Positions 35,005-43,878 of a DNA stretch of 64,000 nt are shown in pieces. Position numbers and translations under genes: made by a program. Numbering within the stretch: the stretch's first letter is position 1; the number at the start of each line of letters is the position of its first letter. The DNA comes from Alkalihalobacillus sp. LMS39 (GTDB lineage Bacteria; Bacillota; Bacilli; Bacillales; Bacillaceae_F): positions 124,001 to 188,000 of the forward strand of contig NZ_CP093300.1 in assembly GCF_022812285.1 (NCBI RefSeq), in the 5' to 3' direction. The notes under the pieces are model-generated. The model was given only the letters and a program-made list of their open reading frames with translations, ran no database searches and had not been told where the DNA came from.

Positions 35005-37272
35005 ATGGATAATCATGTTGGGGTGAAGCCGTTGCATATTGACAAAAGTGAAAGATATTCTATTGCCCTTATTGTTGTTGGGATACTTTTATTTGTGCTA
35101 GTTTTTTTTCAAGGAATAGAGACGAATCTATATCATATAGGTGACCACCTATTTTTTCATACTGTATTAGAACTAATAAGTATTGCTATCTCTTTCTCGA
35201 TTTTTCTTTACGGTTGGCTAGCATATCCTTTTACTAAATCTAGATTATTGTTACTTGTGTCGCTAACTTTTTTCGTCGTAGCTGTATTGGACATGTTCCA
35301 TACATTTTCATATACAGGTATGCCGTTTAGTATAGCCGAGAACAATCAAACTACAGCTTGGTTTTGGATTATGGCTCGATTAGCAGAAGCTAGCGTATTG
35401 TTAATTGGTCTTGTATTTACAAAAGTGCATTCATATGTAAGAAATAAGATGGAAAAGACAATGTGGGTGCTACTTACTATTGGTGTAACGTTATTTGTTC
35501 CATATGTAATTCTTAATAATATTGAATCATTGCCTTTGTTACTTTCAGGTGGACCTACACCATTAAAAAATGGAATTGAATATGTAATTGCTGCTATTCA
35601 TTTTGTTGCAATTATCGTTCTTTGGTTTAAATATAAACAAAATAGAAACTACTTTTATTTAAATTTAATGAGAGCATGTTATTTTATTATTCTTTGTGGA
35701 ATGACAGTGACAGTCATTGCAACGGTCTTTGACTTTACCGTAATTATTGCACATGTATTTAAAGTTGGTGGCTACTTTTTCATTTTAAAGGCATTTTATT
35801 ATGCCAATATTAAAGTGCCACTTGAAAGTAAAAAGCAAACAGAGAAAAAATTACACGATATCGAAAGTGAACTGGAATTACTTTTTACGAACTCTGAAGA
35901 TGCTATTTTCGTTGTAAATTTGCATACAAAAGAAATCGTCCGTAGAAATGCGGCGTTTAAAAAAATGTTTGGTTATATGGAGGAAACTCCTTTAAACATT
36001 GAACAACTTACCCCTTTTAATCGAAAAGGAGAATTTGAATATGTGTATCAGGAGCTATGCGCTGGAAGAGCGGTTGTTGATTTTAAGACGTGTAGACAAA
36101 GAAAAGATTTAACATTAATTAACGTGAGTATGACGATATCCCCAATGAAAGTAAAGGACAATGAGATAATATGTTCAGTTATAATGAGAGATATATCAGA
36201 ACAAAAAAAAGCTGAATTCGAGCTCAAGCGAACGAGAAAGGAACTTCAAGAAACACTAGAACAGTACGAAGGAGTTATTTTTAAATATAAGAAGGAAAAT
36301 GATGAATTTATATATACATTAATTGACGGGAAGCTTATAAGAAAAAAGGGACAAGTTCCGAAAGATTTCGTAGGAAAAGCAGTCACTCAATTTTATCCGT
36401 TTACTGATTCAAACCTAAATGCAGAAATTTTCGAGATACCTAACAACAAAGCATGGAACGGAGAAACGGTTGAATTTCAATTTGATGATGGAGACGAAAC
36501 GATCTTTCACGTTTCGCTTAAGCCAATTCAACAAGGACAAGAAGTCATTGAAGTGATTGGGAATGTTGTTGATATAACGAAATTAATCAAAACAGAGGAA
36601 CTTCTTCGCAAATCGGAAAAACTATCTGTAGTTGGTGAACTTGCAGCAGGCTTTGCTCATGAAATAAGAAATCCATTGACAACAGTTAAAGGGTTCTTAC
36701 AATTAATTGGGAGTGAAGCAGATGAGACAACGAAAGAATATATTAAAATTATGTTAAATGAGATTGTCCGACTAGAGATGATTACAAATGAATTTATGGT
36801 TGTAGCTAAACCGCAAGTGAGTCGGTTCGAGATGGAGGATGTTGCCAGTATTATTGAACATGTCATACAATTTCTTCGTCCACAAGCACTTTTGCATTCT
36901 ATTGAGATGGAAACAACCGTTTATGGAGTGATTCCTCCACTTTATTGTGATAAGCATCAGTTACAACAGGTGTTGATTAATATTTATAAAAACGCAATGG
37001 AAGCGATGTCACATGGTGGAACGGTTTCGACTGAAATCTCAATCGGAACGAATTACGTTACAATTGCCATTACTGATCAAGGTTGTGGGATTCCTGAGGA
37101 GTTAATTTCAAAGCTTGGTGAGCCTTTTTATACGTTAAAAGAAAAAGGAACAGGGCTTGGATTGATGGTCAGTAAAAAAATCATTGATGCGCATCAAGGA
37201 ATGTTACATATTAAAAGTGAAATAAACGTCGGAACAACAATGAAAATTCAACTACCAATTGCAGGTGAATAA
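35005..37272 (+). CDS. Membrane sensor histidine kinase with MASE3-like and PAS domains
   Basis: Likely phosphorelay-type sensor kinase, 755 aa. An N-terminal block of about eight TM segments (about 15-270) resembles the MASE3 sensory domain. A PAS domain (about 285-400) and a second PAS-like region (about 415-530) follow, then HisKA with AHEIRNPLTT (His552) and HATPase_c with N box (NIYKNAMEAM), DQGCGIP and GTGLGLMV. No response regulator is adjacent. The start is uncertain: ATG 35005 overlaps a TATAAT-like sequence at 34996-35001, and TTG 35032 after GGGGTGAAG would also work. It is not part of the B. subtilis arrangement. The signal is unknown. Confidence 0.88.
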   Translation: MDNHVGVKPLHIDKSERYSIALIVVGILLFVLVFFQGIETNLYHIGDHLFFHTVLELISIAISFSIFLYGWLAYPFTKSRLLLLVSLTFFVVAVLDMFHTFSYTGMPFSIAENNQTTAWFWIMARLAEASVLLIGLVFTKVHSYVRNKMEKTMWVLLTIGVTLFVPYVILNNIESLPLLLSGGPTPLKNGIEYVIAAIHFVAIIVLWFKYKQNRNYFYLNLMRACYFIILCGMTVTVIATVFDFTVIIAHVFKVGGYFFILKAFYYANIKVPLESKKQTEKKLHDIESELELLFTNSEDAIFVVNLHTKEIVRRNAAFKKMFGYMEETPLNIEQLTPFNRKGEFEYVYQELCAGRAVVDFKTCRQRKDLTLINVSMTISPMKVKDNEIICSVIMRDISEQKKAEFELKRTRKELQETLEQYEGVIFKYKKENDEFIYTLIDGKLIRKKGQVPKDFVGKAVTQFYPFTDSNLNAEIFEIPNNKAWNGETVEFQFDDGDETIFHVSLKPIQQGQEVIEVIGNVVDITKLIKTEELLRKSEKLSVVGELAAGFAHEIRNPLTTVKGFLQLIGSEADETTKEYIKIMLNEIVRLEMITNEFMVVAKPQVSRFEMEDVASIIEHVIQFLRPQALLHSIEMETTVYGVIPPLYCDKHQLQQVLINIYKNAMEAMSHGGTVSTEISIGTNYVTIAITDQGCGIPEELISKLGEPFYTLKEKGTGLGLMVSKKIIDAHQGMLHIKSEINVGTTMKIQLPIAGE

Positions 37273-37278
37273 TATAAA

Positions 37279-37314
37279 AAGAAAAGACGTTCATAGGAGC
37301 GCTCTTTTTTTATT
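37279..37314 (+). terminator. Terminator after the MASE3 kinase
   Basis: AAAAGA then CGTTC pairs with GAGCG and TCTTTT around an ATAG loop, with one bulged C, followed by a T-run. Confidence 0.75.
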
Positions 37315-37365
37315 TGTGTAAAACTTTCCAACTAGGAAAAAAGTTTTAATTATTTACTTTTATCA

Positions 37366-37393
37366 TAAAGACATTTAAAGCATATTCCGATAT
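37366..37393 (+). promoter_or_regulatory. Sigma-D (flagellar/chemotaxis) type promoter
   Basis: TAAA (37366-37369), 16 nt, then TCCGATAT (37386-37393). This closely fits the sigma-D consensus TAAA-N14-16-GCCGATAT and lies 50 nt before the MCP gene. The same bases contain TATAAT at 37391-37396, so a sigma-A reading cannot be excluded. Confidence 0.75.
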
Positions 37394-37443
37394 AATAGGT
37401 AGAAAGAAGTGCTTTTAACTAAAACTAACTAGGGAGAGTAGTT

Positions 37444-38973
37444 ATGAACATATCATCTAACGAAGCGTCAAGCAGAAGAGAAACCTTTGTAAAGCTCCAA
37501 ACAGAAGAATTAATTAAAAAAAATAATTTAATGTTTCTTGTTGTCCTTATATCATATTCTTTAGGAACGATAACAAACTTTATCCAAAAGTCACCAGCTA
37601 TTATTTCAGTGTCCCTTTTAATTGGTTTTATATTAAGTTTAATTATTTTTGTATGTGACCGGTTAATGAACAACGATACCTTGAAAAAAGTAATTCCTTA
37701 TTTTCTGGTTATCTCTACATTTTTAGTTTTTTTAGTCATGGCTATTGTAAGAGGAGCATCAATATCTGGGCTATTAATCCCGATCTTCATCTTAGCTTTA
37801 GCTGCGGTTCATTCGTATAAGCCATTATTTATTGGCGGGGTTTTTATGACGAGTACACTAGTTCTTATTAATATCTTTTCACTAAATCAAGGGAATTTTG
37901 CTGCAGAAGGTCAATTGGGAAATATCGTGTTGATTTTCGCCCTTGTTGTGATAACTTATTTGGTTCAAGGGCAAATTAGTAGAAAGATGTCGTCAGAGTT
38001 TAATAATGTTGTTACCGAACAAGAACAGCTTGCGTTAAATAAAGAACAAGAGAAAAAGTTGCTTGAAGAAGATGTACGTGTGATGGTTCAAAATATAGAA
38101 GCAATTTATCAACTTTCTGAAAACAACTTAAAACAACAGCGAGAAATGTTAACGTCCATTCAAGAAATTGCCGCGGGAAGTTCCAAGCAAAGTGAACAAA
38201 TAAATGAAGTAACAGCCATGGCAAAAGATACGATGGTCGCTATGAATAATGTTGATGAAAATTCAATTCAATTAAAAGAGGAAGCAATTGAAGTGAAGGG
38301 TACAACTCAATCTGGAAAAGAAAATGTAAATCAACTTCAAAGTGGGATGGAGCAGTTGAAATTCGCGGTTGATAGCTTAGTATCTGTTTTTGGTTTACTC
38401 ACTGAGAAAAATAAAGAAACAAATATTTTAGCTAACAATATAAAAGAAATTACCGAACAAACGAATTTATTGGCCTTAAATGCATCAATTGAAGCAGCGA
38501 GAGCAGGAGAACATGGAAAAGGCTTTGCTGTTGTCGCAGAAGAAATTCGAAAACTAGCAGATAGTACGCAAAAGACAACGGAACAAATTACTCGAAATTT
38601 ACTTGAAGTCAATCAAGCGAATGAGCAGGCTGAAAAACAAATGAATGAGAGTAATGCTGCATTTTATGCTAACTTAGAAGTAACGAAAAACGTAAATGAA
38701 ATCATAGAAACTGTCCATAGTACACTTGACCATTTAGAGCAAAATTTAGATTCGTTCTCTACCCTTGCAAAAACAGTGTCATCGAAAACAGAACAAACGC
38801 AAGAACAAACGGTGGAGTTCGCTGCCATTGTGGAAGAATCGACAGCGGGATTACAACAACTAGCAGAAACAATTCAAAATTTAAATGATGAAAATGAAAG
38901 CATCTCAGAATATTTAAATAAAACAATGCAAAGTGTAGAAAATCTAAAACAACGAATGGATGAAACGGCTTAA
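37444..38973 (+). CDS. Methyl-accepting chemotaxis protein with membrane-embedded sensor
   Basis: Chemoreceptor, 509 aa. It has five or six closely spaced TM segments between about 30 and 180 with almost no extracellular loop, no obvious HAMP domain, and a C-terminal signalling domain with the hairpin tip [20 protein letters not shown] and [19 protein letters not shown] (about 334-375). Such receptors may sense membrane state, or couple to a partner protein. GGGAGAG precedes ATG 37444. The sigma-D-like promoter supports coexpression with flagellar genes. It lies between two sensor kinases, which is unusual. Ligand unknown. Confidence 0.93.
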   Translation: MNISSNEASSRRETFVKLQTEELIKKNNLMFLVVLISYSLGTITNFIQKSPAIISVSLLIGFILSLIIFVCDRLMNNDTLKKVIPYFLVISTFLVFLVMAIVRGASISGLLIPIFILALAAVHSYKPLFIGGVFMTSTLVLINIFSLNQGNFAAEGQLGNIVLIFALVVITYLVQGQISRKMSSEFNNVVTEQEQLALNKEQEKKLLEEDVRVMVQNIEAIYQLSENNLKQQREMLTSIQEIAAGSSKQSEQINEVTAMAKDTMVAMNNVDENSIQLKEEAIEVKGTTQSGKENVNQLQSGMEQLKFAVDSLVSVFGLLTEKNKETNILANNIKEITEQTNLLALNASIEAARAGEHGKGFAVVAEEIRKLADSTQKTTEQITRNLLEVNQANEQAEKQMNESNAAFYANLEVTKNVNEIIETVHSTLDHLEQNLDSFSTLAKTVSSKTEQTQEQTVEFAAIVEESTAGLQQLAETIQNLNDENESISEYLNKTMQSVENLKQRMDETA

Positions 38974-38982
38974 AGAATAGGA

Positions 38983-39017
38983 AAAAGGCTCTCGGATATA
39001 ATCGAGTGCCTTTTTTT
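38983..39017 (+). terminator. Bidirectional terminator between the MCP and the minus-strand kinase
   Basis: AAAAAGGC-CTCG and CGAG-GCCTTTTTTT form a stem with A-run and T-run on opposite sides, so it can end both convergent genes. It overlaps the 3' end of the kinase gene. Confidence 0.85.
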
Positions 39018-40392
39018 AGCAGACTGGAAGTTGAATTGAAATTGTCGTACCTTTTCCTTCTTTACTTTTAATGTTCATTGTTCCATTATGGGATTCAATA
39101 ATTTTAAAGCTCGTCATCATGCCGAGCCCAGTACCTTTTTGTTTGGTAGTATAAAAAGGTAAACCGATTTGGTCAATAAACTCTTTAGAAATGCCACACC
39201 CTTCATCTTTTATTTCGATGTTTATCTCGTTTTCAGTTTTTCTGCTAAGTTGGACATAAACATTTCCTCCGTTTGGCATTGCTTCAATACCATTTTTAAT
39301 GAGGTTAATAAAAACTTGCTTTAATTGATTTCCCACGCAATAAATAGGAGGGGTATCTTCTGTTGTTAAATGAATCGTGACATTATAAATTAATGCTTGT
39401 GATTGCAACAATGTAATAACATCATGGATAATTTCATTACTATTTTCATATGCGAACTGAAGCACCTGTGGTTTTGCCGCCATTAATAACTCACCGGTAA
39501 TCATCTCAATCCGAGCTAATTCTTCAGACATAATGGTGAAGTAGTTCTCCTTAATATTCTCTGGTGATGCCTTCATAATTTGGAGAAAGCCTTTAAGAGC
39601 GGTTAGAGGGTTTCGGATTTCATGAGCAATTGAAGCAGATAGCTGACCAACAGCAGATAGTTTTTCTGACTTAATAAGCTGTTGTTCGGTTTGCTTTTGC
39701 TTTGTAATATCTTTTGCAATGCCATAAACACCAACAATGTTGCTGTCAACTATAATGGGCATATTTGTAACGCTCACATGGACAGCATGACCATCTTTAT
39801 GGATCGCCTTTGTTTCATAATGCTGTGTTAATCCATTGACTGCTTTATTGTAGTGTTCTGTTGTCATCTTTAAATCCTCAGTAGCCACTAATGGTGTAAA
39901 TGAAAGTTGTAAAAACTCTTCTTCTGTATACCCTAATAGTTCTTCCATAGCGGGATTAACACTAAGATAGTTCCCGTTTAAATCAAAAGAGAATACAGCG
40001 TCTGGATTTTGTTCAAACAACGATTGATAATGCTGCTTTCTTTCTAACACAATTTTCCGTTCATCTGTGACATCAAGAAAATACACACTCAGTCCGTTGT
40101 TGGATGGATACGCTCTAACGCTATACCAAATATTAAGGGGTGGAAAAAAAGCTTCGAATTTCACGGGTATTTGCTCATTGACTGCTTTATGATATTGTTC
40201 AGAAAACATAAGGTCGACAGCCTCTGGGAACTCAGCCCATATATTTTTCCCAATCAGGTCATCTCGGCTTCTAAATAATAACCTCGTTGCTTCTTCATTT
40301 ACATATGTAAAATTCCAATTTAAATCTAATGAAAAAAAACCATCGGTAATGCGATCTAAAATTTCTAATGTATTTACGTCAATATGGACCAT
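39016..40392 (-). CDS. Soluble PAS-PAS sensor histidine kinase
   Basis: 458-aa kinase without TM segments. Two PAS domains (about 8-115 and 122-235) precede HisKA with SASIAHEIRNPLTALKG (His257) and HATPase_c with NLIKNGIEAM, KDEGCGIS and GTGLGMMTS. Its kinase core resembles that of the MASE3 kinase 2 kb away (SEKLS-VG, AHEIRNPLT, KGFLQ, EMIT, AKPQV shared), so the two look like paralogues of the KinA/KinE sporulation-kinase type. No cognate regulator is adjacent, in line with feeding a phosphorelay (Spo0F), which is inferred. The weak Shine-Dalgarno AGGATG precedes its ATG. Confidence 0.92.
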   Translation of the reverse strand: MVHIDVNTLEILDRITDGFFSLDLNWNFTYVNEEATRLLFRSRDDLIGKNIWAEFPEAVDLMFSEQYHKAVNEQIPVKFEAFFPPLNIWYSVRAYPSNNGLSVYFLDVTDERKIVLERKQHYQSLFEQNPDAVFSFDLNGNYLSVNPAMEELLGYTEEEFLQLSFTPLVATEDLKMTTEHYNKAVNGLTQHYETKAIHKDGHAVHVSVTNMPIIVDSNIVGVYGIAKDITKQKQTEQQLIKSEKLSAVGQLSASIAHEIRNPLTALKGFLQIMKASPENIKENYFTIMSEELARIEMITGELLMAAKPQVLQFAYENSNEIIHDVITLLQSQALIYNVTIHLTTEDTPPIYCVGNQLKQVFINLIKNGIEAMPNGGNVYVQLSRKTENEINIEIKDEGCGISKEFIDQIGLPFYTTKQKGTGLGMMTSFKIIESHNGTMNIKSKEGKGTTISIQLPVC

Positions 40393-40555
40393 TCTATGTC
40401 ATCCTAACTAAAACCAATTTATTATAAAAATATTCTCGTCAAAATCATCAAATCCTGCAATTTTCTTTAGGAGTTGGATGAAATGTGCAATAATTCCACT
40501 GCATAGGCTCTTTTTATTGTTTGATACTAATAGTAAAAAAGTTGAGGCGAGGAAT

Positions 40556-40993
40556 ATGACTGTGATTACGACATTTTCTGAAAAGCAACGGGAGAAAAGG
40601 TGGAAGTTTGAACGAAAAGTTTTACGTCAACTGTCATTAACCGAGTTGCGTGAAAACGTAAAACAACAATTCCAGCCACTATTTCCGTTGGAGTTCATGA
40701 ACCATCCTTATTTACTTGACCCATGTATTGATACAGCAATTGATGCGTATTTATTAGGGGCAGAGTACAGTCGTTTCGGTTACCATGGGGAGGATGTAAC
40801 AGAAGTAAAAGCTCGTTGCAAAGAAGAATTGGACGAGGTTCAAATCCAAATTTTCGAACTATTAGAAAGTTGGTTTCTATATGATGGTATAAGAATGGAA
40901 TCGCTCGCTATCTGTGTTGATGTTTTCATTCAAACGTGGTGGGAAAGAGGCTTTTTTGAAGGACAAAAAAGATATCGGCTTCGTCTTCATTAA
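40556..40993 (+). CDS. YbaK-like protein (DUF2521)
   Basis: 145-aa cytoplasmic protein (MTVITTFSEKQREKRWKFERKVLRQLS...) directly upstream of cwlD, the place of ybaK in B. subtilis, and similar in length and N-terminal pattern to that uncharacterised family. No membrane segment or catalytic motif is visible; it is helix-rich and charged. I chose ATG 40556 after GGCGAGGA; the longer frame from 40478 has no Shine-Dalgarno sequence. The function is unknown. Confidence 0.8.
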   Translation: MTVITTFSEKQREKRWKFERKVLRQLSLTELRENVKQQFQPLFPLEFMNHPYLLDPCIDTAIDAYLLGAEYSRFGYHGEDVTEVKARCKEELDEVQIQIFELLESWFLYDGIRMESLAICVDVFIQTWWERGFFEGQKRYRLRLH

Positions 40994-41058
40994 AAACACT
41001 TCATATTTCTCTCCTTGTCCCAATATATATAAGGGAGGAGTGAGTAGGAGGGAACAAG

Positions 41059-41778
41059 ATGAAAAAGTGGATAAAAGGCGGAGCTTTTGCTTTTTGTGTA
41101 GTAGGCTTATTGTTTATTATTCAGTACCAATTTTTAAGCCATGACTCATGGTCAACATGGCAGCTTCCACTTTCAGGGAAGGTAATTGTCCTTGATCCTG
41201 GACATGGAGGTTTGGATGGTGGAGCAACATCGAAAGAAGGATTGCTTGAAAAGGATGTAACGTTAGAAATTGCGTTTGAATTGCGAGATTATTTACAAGA
41301 AGCTGGAGCACTAGTGTTGATGACAAGGGAAGAAGACCGTGACTTAGCTGATAATGATGTGCGTCGCGTGCGTGAACGGAAAGTTCAGGATTTAAAGCGA
41401 AGGGTTGAACTTATTAATCATTCTGATGCAGATATGTTCATTAGTCTTCACATGAATGCAATACCTTCACCAAAGTGGAGCGGGGCTCAAACATTTTATA
41501 ATCGTTCGATTGAAGAAAATAAGCATTTAGCTAAATTTATTCAAGATGAGATAATACGCAACCTAGAAAATACAAATCGAGAGGCTAAGCCGATTAATAA
41601 TGTGTATTTAATAAAGCAAGCTGAGATTCCAGGAGCATTAGTGGAAGCGGGTTTTTTATCAAACCCAGAAGAAGCTTCATTGCTCTCAACAAAGGAATAT
41701 CAGCAAAAAGTGGCGGCTTCTGTTTACCAAGGGATTATGCGTTATTATACGAATGAAGAGCGATTGGCACAAAATTAA
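41059..41778 (+). CDS. cwlD: N-acetylmuramoyl-L-alanine amidase CwlD
   Basis: Spore-cortex amidase that with PdaA makes muramic-delta-lactam, needed for cortex lysis at germination. The product is 239 aa with an N-terminal signal/anchor (about 5-23) and an Amidase_3 domain: zinc His in VLDPGHGGLDGGA, Glu in LEKDVTLEIA, His in FISLHMNAIPS and Glu in GALVEAGFLSN. GGAGGG precedes ATG 41059. In B. subtilis it is made under sigma-E and sigma-G; I see only a weak candidate promoter around 41005-41035. Confidence 0.95.
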   Translation: MKKWIKGGAFAFCVVGLLFIIQYQFLSHDSWSTWQLPLSGKVIVLDPGHGGLDGGATSKEGLLEKDVTLEIAFELRDYLQEAGALVLMTREEDRDLADNDVRRVRERKVQDLKRRVELINHSDADMFISLHMNAIPSPKWSGAQTFYNRSIEENKHLAKFIQDEIIRNLENTNREAKPINNVYLIKQAEIPGALVEAGFLSNPEEASLLSTKEYQQKVAASVYQGIMRYYTNEERLAQN

Positions 41779-41810
41779 AAGACCCCTACATTTGTTAAAC
41801 GAAGGAACAG

Positions 41811-41822
41811 TTATGCTATACT
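41811..41822 (+). promoter_or_regulatory. Extended -10 promoter for salA
   Basis: TTATGCTATACT carries the TGn extension and a TATACT -10 (41817-41822). A TTGTTA at 41792-41797 is 19 nt upstream, long for a -35, which suits an extended -10 promoter. Confidence 0.55.
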
Positions 41823-41856
41823 AAAGCTATAACTTGAAATGAAGGGTGTGGACGTT

Positions 41857-42915
41857 TTGATAACAGAAGAACAAGTTGTAGAATCACTAAAAAAAATAGT
41901 GGATCCAGCATTTAATAAGAGTATTGTCGACACAAAAGGAATTCGTGAAATTAAAGTGAAAGATGAAAAACATGTAAGTGTAAAAATAGCGATTGCCAAT
42001 GCAGGTTCTGCAGAACAAATGGAAATTCAACAAAAAGTCGTTGCTGTTTTAAAAGAAGCAGGAGCAGAATCTGTTGGCTTACGATTTGAGAAATTAATGG
42101 ATGATGAAGTGAAGGCGCTTGGTGGGAATAAACAAAGTGCTCCTTCTACAGGTGGTTTATTATCAGAAACAAGCAACACGACTTTTATTGCCGTTACAAG
42201 TGGAAAAGGTGGAGTTGGTAAATCAACGGTTTCTGTTAACTTAGCGACAACGTTAGCTGCTTTGGGAAAAAAAGTTGGGATTATTGATGCTGATATTTAT
42301 GGATTCAGTGTACCAGATATGATGGGAATTGAAGATAGACCGAAAGTAAAGGGCGAACGAATTTTCCCTGTTGAACGCTTTAATGTGAAAGTCATCTCGA
42401 TGGGCTTTTTTGTTGAAGATAATTCGCCTGTCATTTGGAGAGGACCGATGTTAGGAAAGATGTTAAATAATTTCTTTAGTGAAGTCGAATGGGGTGACCT
42501 TGACTATTTAATTTTGGACTTGCCACCTGGAACTGGTGATGTAGCGCTTGATGTACATACAATGTTACCGCATTCAAAAGAAATTATTGTAACAACACCA
42601 CATGCAACAGCTGCTTTTGTTGCTGCTCGGGCAGGGGCAATGGCTATAAAAACACACCACGAAATTTTAGGCGTCGTGGAAAATATGTCTTATTTTGAAA
42701 GCAAAGTGACAGGTGAAAAAGAATATGTGTTTGGACAAGGCGGAGGAGAACGATTAGCAGAGGAGTTGAAAACTGAGCTTCTCGGACAAATTCCGGTAGG
42801 ACAACCAGAAATTGATAAGGAAAATTTTGCCCCGTCCATTTATAAAGAAAGCCATCCGATAGGTCAAATTTATATCGAAATGGCGAAACGCATTATTGAA
42901 AAAAATGAAAAATAA
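41857..42915 (+). CDS. salA: P-loop ATPase SalA (Mrp/NBP35 family)
   Basis: Mrp-type ATPase. In B. subtilis SalA regulates scoC; Mrp proteins are also proposed iron-sulphur carriers. The product is 352 aa, the B. subtilis length, with an N-terminal DUF59-like domain (1-85), the deviant Walker A TSGKGGVGKST, IIDADIYGFSVPDMMG and LDLPPGTGDVALD. The start is TTG 41857, 8 nt after GAAGGGTG. The ATG at 41839 has no Shine-Dalgarno sequence. A CxxC motif of classical Mrp carriers is not seen. Confidence 0.93.
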   Translation: MITEEQVVESLKKIVDPAFNKSIVDTKGIREIKVKDEKHVSVKIAIANAGSAEQMEIQQKVVAVLKEAGAESVGLRFEKLMDDEVKALGGNKQSAPSTGGLLSETSNTTFIAVTSGKGGVGKSTVSVNLATTLAALGKKVGIIDADIYGFSVPDMMGIEDRPKVKGERIFPVERFNVKVISMGFFVEDNSPVIWRGPMLGKMLNNFFSEVEWGDLDYLILDLPPGTGDVALDVHTMLPHSKEIIVTTPHATAAFVAARAGAMAIKTHHEILGVVENMSYFESKVTGEKEYVFGQGGGERLAEELKTELLGQIPVGQPEIDKENFAPSIYKESHPIGQIYIEMAKRIIEKNEK

Positions 42916-42920
42916 AAAAA

Positions 42921-42953
42921 GAAAAGCTGTATCATACAGCTTTTCTTTTTTTT
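42921..42953 (+). terminator. Intrinsic terminator after salA
   Basis: GAAAAGCTG (42921-42929), loop, CAGCTTTTC (42937-42945) then a long T-run. Perfect stem. Confidence 0.92.
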
Positions 42954-43087
42954 GTTGGGGGCACAATTACCATTATATATAAAATATCGGGGAAAACTCA
43001 TAGTTATCAAATATAATGAAACCAGTGTCGATAAAAATCATTAGATTCTTAAATGATAGCGGAACAGATGTCCGTTAAAATAAACAA

Positions 43088-43113
43088 GAGCTGTATGAGT
43101 TCTCATACAGCTC
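43088..43113 (-). terminator. Terminator of gerD
   Basis: GAGCTGTATGAG (43088-43099) and CTCATACAGCTC (43102-43113) form a perfect 12-bp inverted repeat, just after the gerD stop on the minus strand. On that strand it is followed by TTGTTTATTTT. The core GCTGTAT resembles the salA terminator 150 nt away. Confidence 0.8.
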
Positions 43114-43118
43114 TTCTA

Positions 43119-43727
43119 TTAACTATCGTCGCCTTCTTCTTCTTGACCGCCACCACTTCCGCTTTCTTCGGGTTGTTCGAGGTGGTCTTGAACAATTTGT
43201 TCAAGGAGCTCAGTAAGTTGAGCTTTAAAATATGGGCTTTCAAAAGCATCTGTCATAATCACCATAACTTGTTGGCGATATTCTTTCGTTTTCATTAAGT
43301 CGAGGGCGGCTCGTTCCATTTCAGGGTCTTTTAATATATCCATCATCATATCTTGATACTCAGGATCTTTCATTAATGTTTTTAATATATCTTCATTTTC
43401 CTTCTGTATAGTTTCAGCAAATGTTTTTGCAAACTCCGGGTCTTGCATCACTTCCTGCCAAAACTTTCGTCCTTGTTCAGATGTTAACGTATCTTGAATC
43501 GTTTTTCTAACTAATGCTTGTTCCATAATAATTTCTTGTTTAAGCTCTTCATCTGTCATAAGTTCTTGGATGGCTTGCTTGCCTTCATCTGTTTTAAGCA
43601 TGTCGACCATCATTTTTTTCATGTTTTCATAATCCGGCGGTTGTGAATTTCCCCCTTCGGCTTGGGCGCATGACGAACAAAAGAATATCACGACTGTAAT
43701 GACGAGCAGTCTCCTCATGAGTTTCAT
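43119..43727 (-). CDS. gerD: Spore germination lipoprotein GerD
   Basis: Spore inner-membrane lipoprotein that clusters germinant receptors into the germinosome. The product is 202 aa (MKLMRRLLVITVVIFFCSSC...) with a short signal peptide and lipobox Cys20 (CSSC-AQ), then a helical acidic body (MVDMLKTDEGKQAIQELMTD) and a Gly/Glu-rich tail. B. subtilis GerD is about 185 aa; the tail accounts for the difference. The start at 43727 has AAAGGAGCA upstream. A sigma-G promoter lies 31 nt further. Opposite strand to salA and kbaA. Confidence 0.95.
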   Translation of the reverse strand: MKLMRRLLVITVVIFFCSSCAQAEGGNSQPPDYENMKKMMVDMLKTDEGKQAIQELMTDEELKQEIIMEQALVRKTIQDTLTSEQGRKFWQEVMQDPEFAKTFAETIQKENEDILKTLMKDPEYQDMMMDILKDPEMERAALDLMKTKEYRQQVMVIMTDAFESPYFKAQLTELLEQIVQDHLEQPEESGSGGGQEEEGDDS

Positions 43728-43757
43728 ACAATCTGCTCCTTTCGACCATTTTGTCAT

Positions 43758-43787
43758 TAATATGAAATATTTCAACAAAAAATATAC
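43758..43787 (-). promoter_or_regulatory. Sigma-G (forespore) promoter for gerD
   Basis: On the minus strand GTATA (43787-43783) and CATATTA (43764-43758) are 18 nt apart. Both boxes fit the sigma-G consensus GHATR and CATNHTA. gerD is a known sigma-G gene in B. subtilis. Confidence 0.75.
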
Positions 43788-43878
43788 GTCGATTTTTAGG
43801 TTAAACTAGCTTTTTTTTATTCCCATTGATAAAATCAATATGGCAATAATAAATGCATGATAAAGGGAGCGTTCTACC

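Noticed and set aside
42921-43113. Similar hairpins after salA and gerD (shared GCTGTAT core) as a mobile repeat
   Set aside because: The similarity is confined to the stem core and each lies at a gene end, so two separate terminators are the simpler reading.
43053-43298. Plus-strand 81-aa frame overlapping the gerD 3' end
   Set aside because: Antisense to gerD and across its terminator; no ribosome-binding site or recognisable domain.
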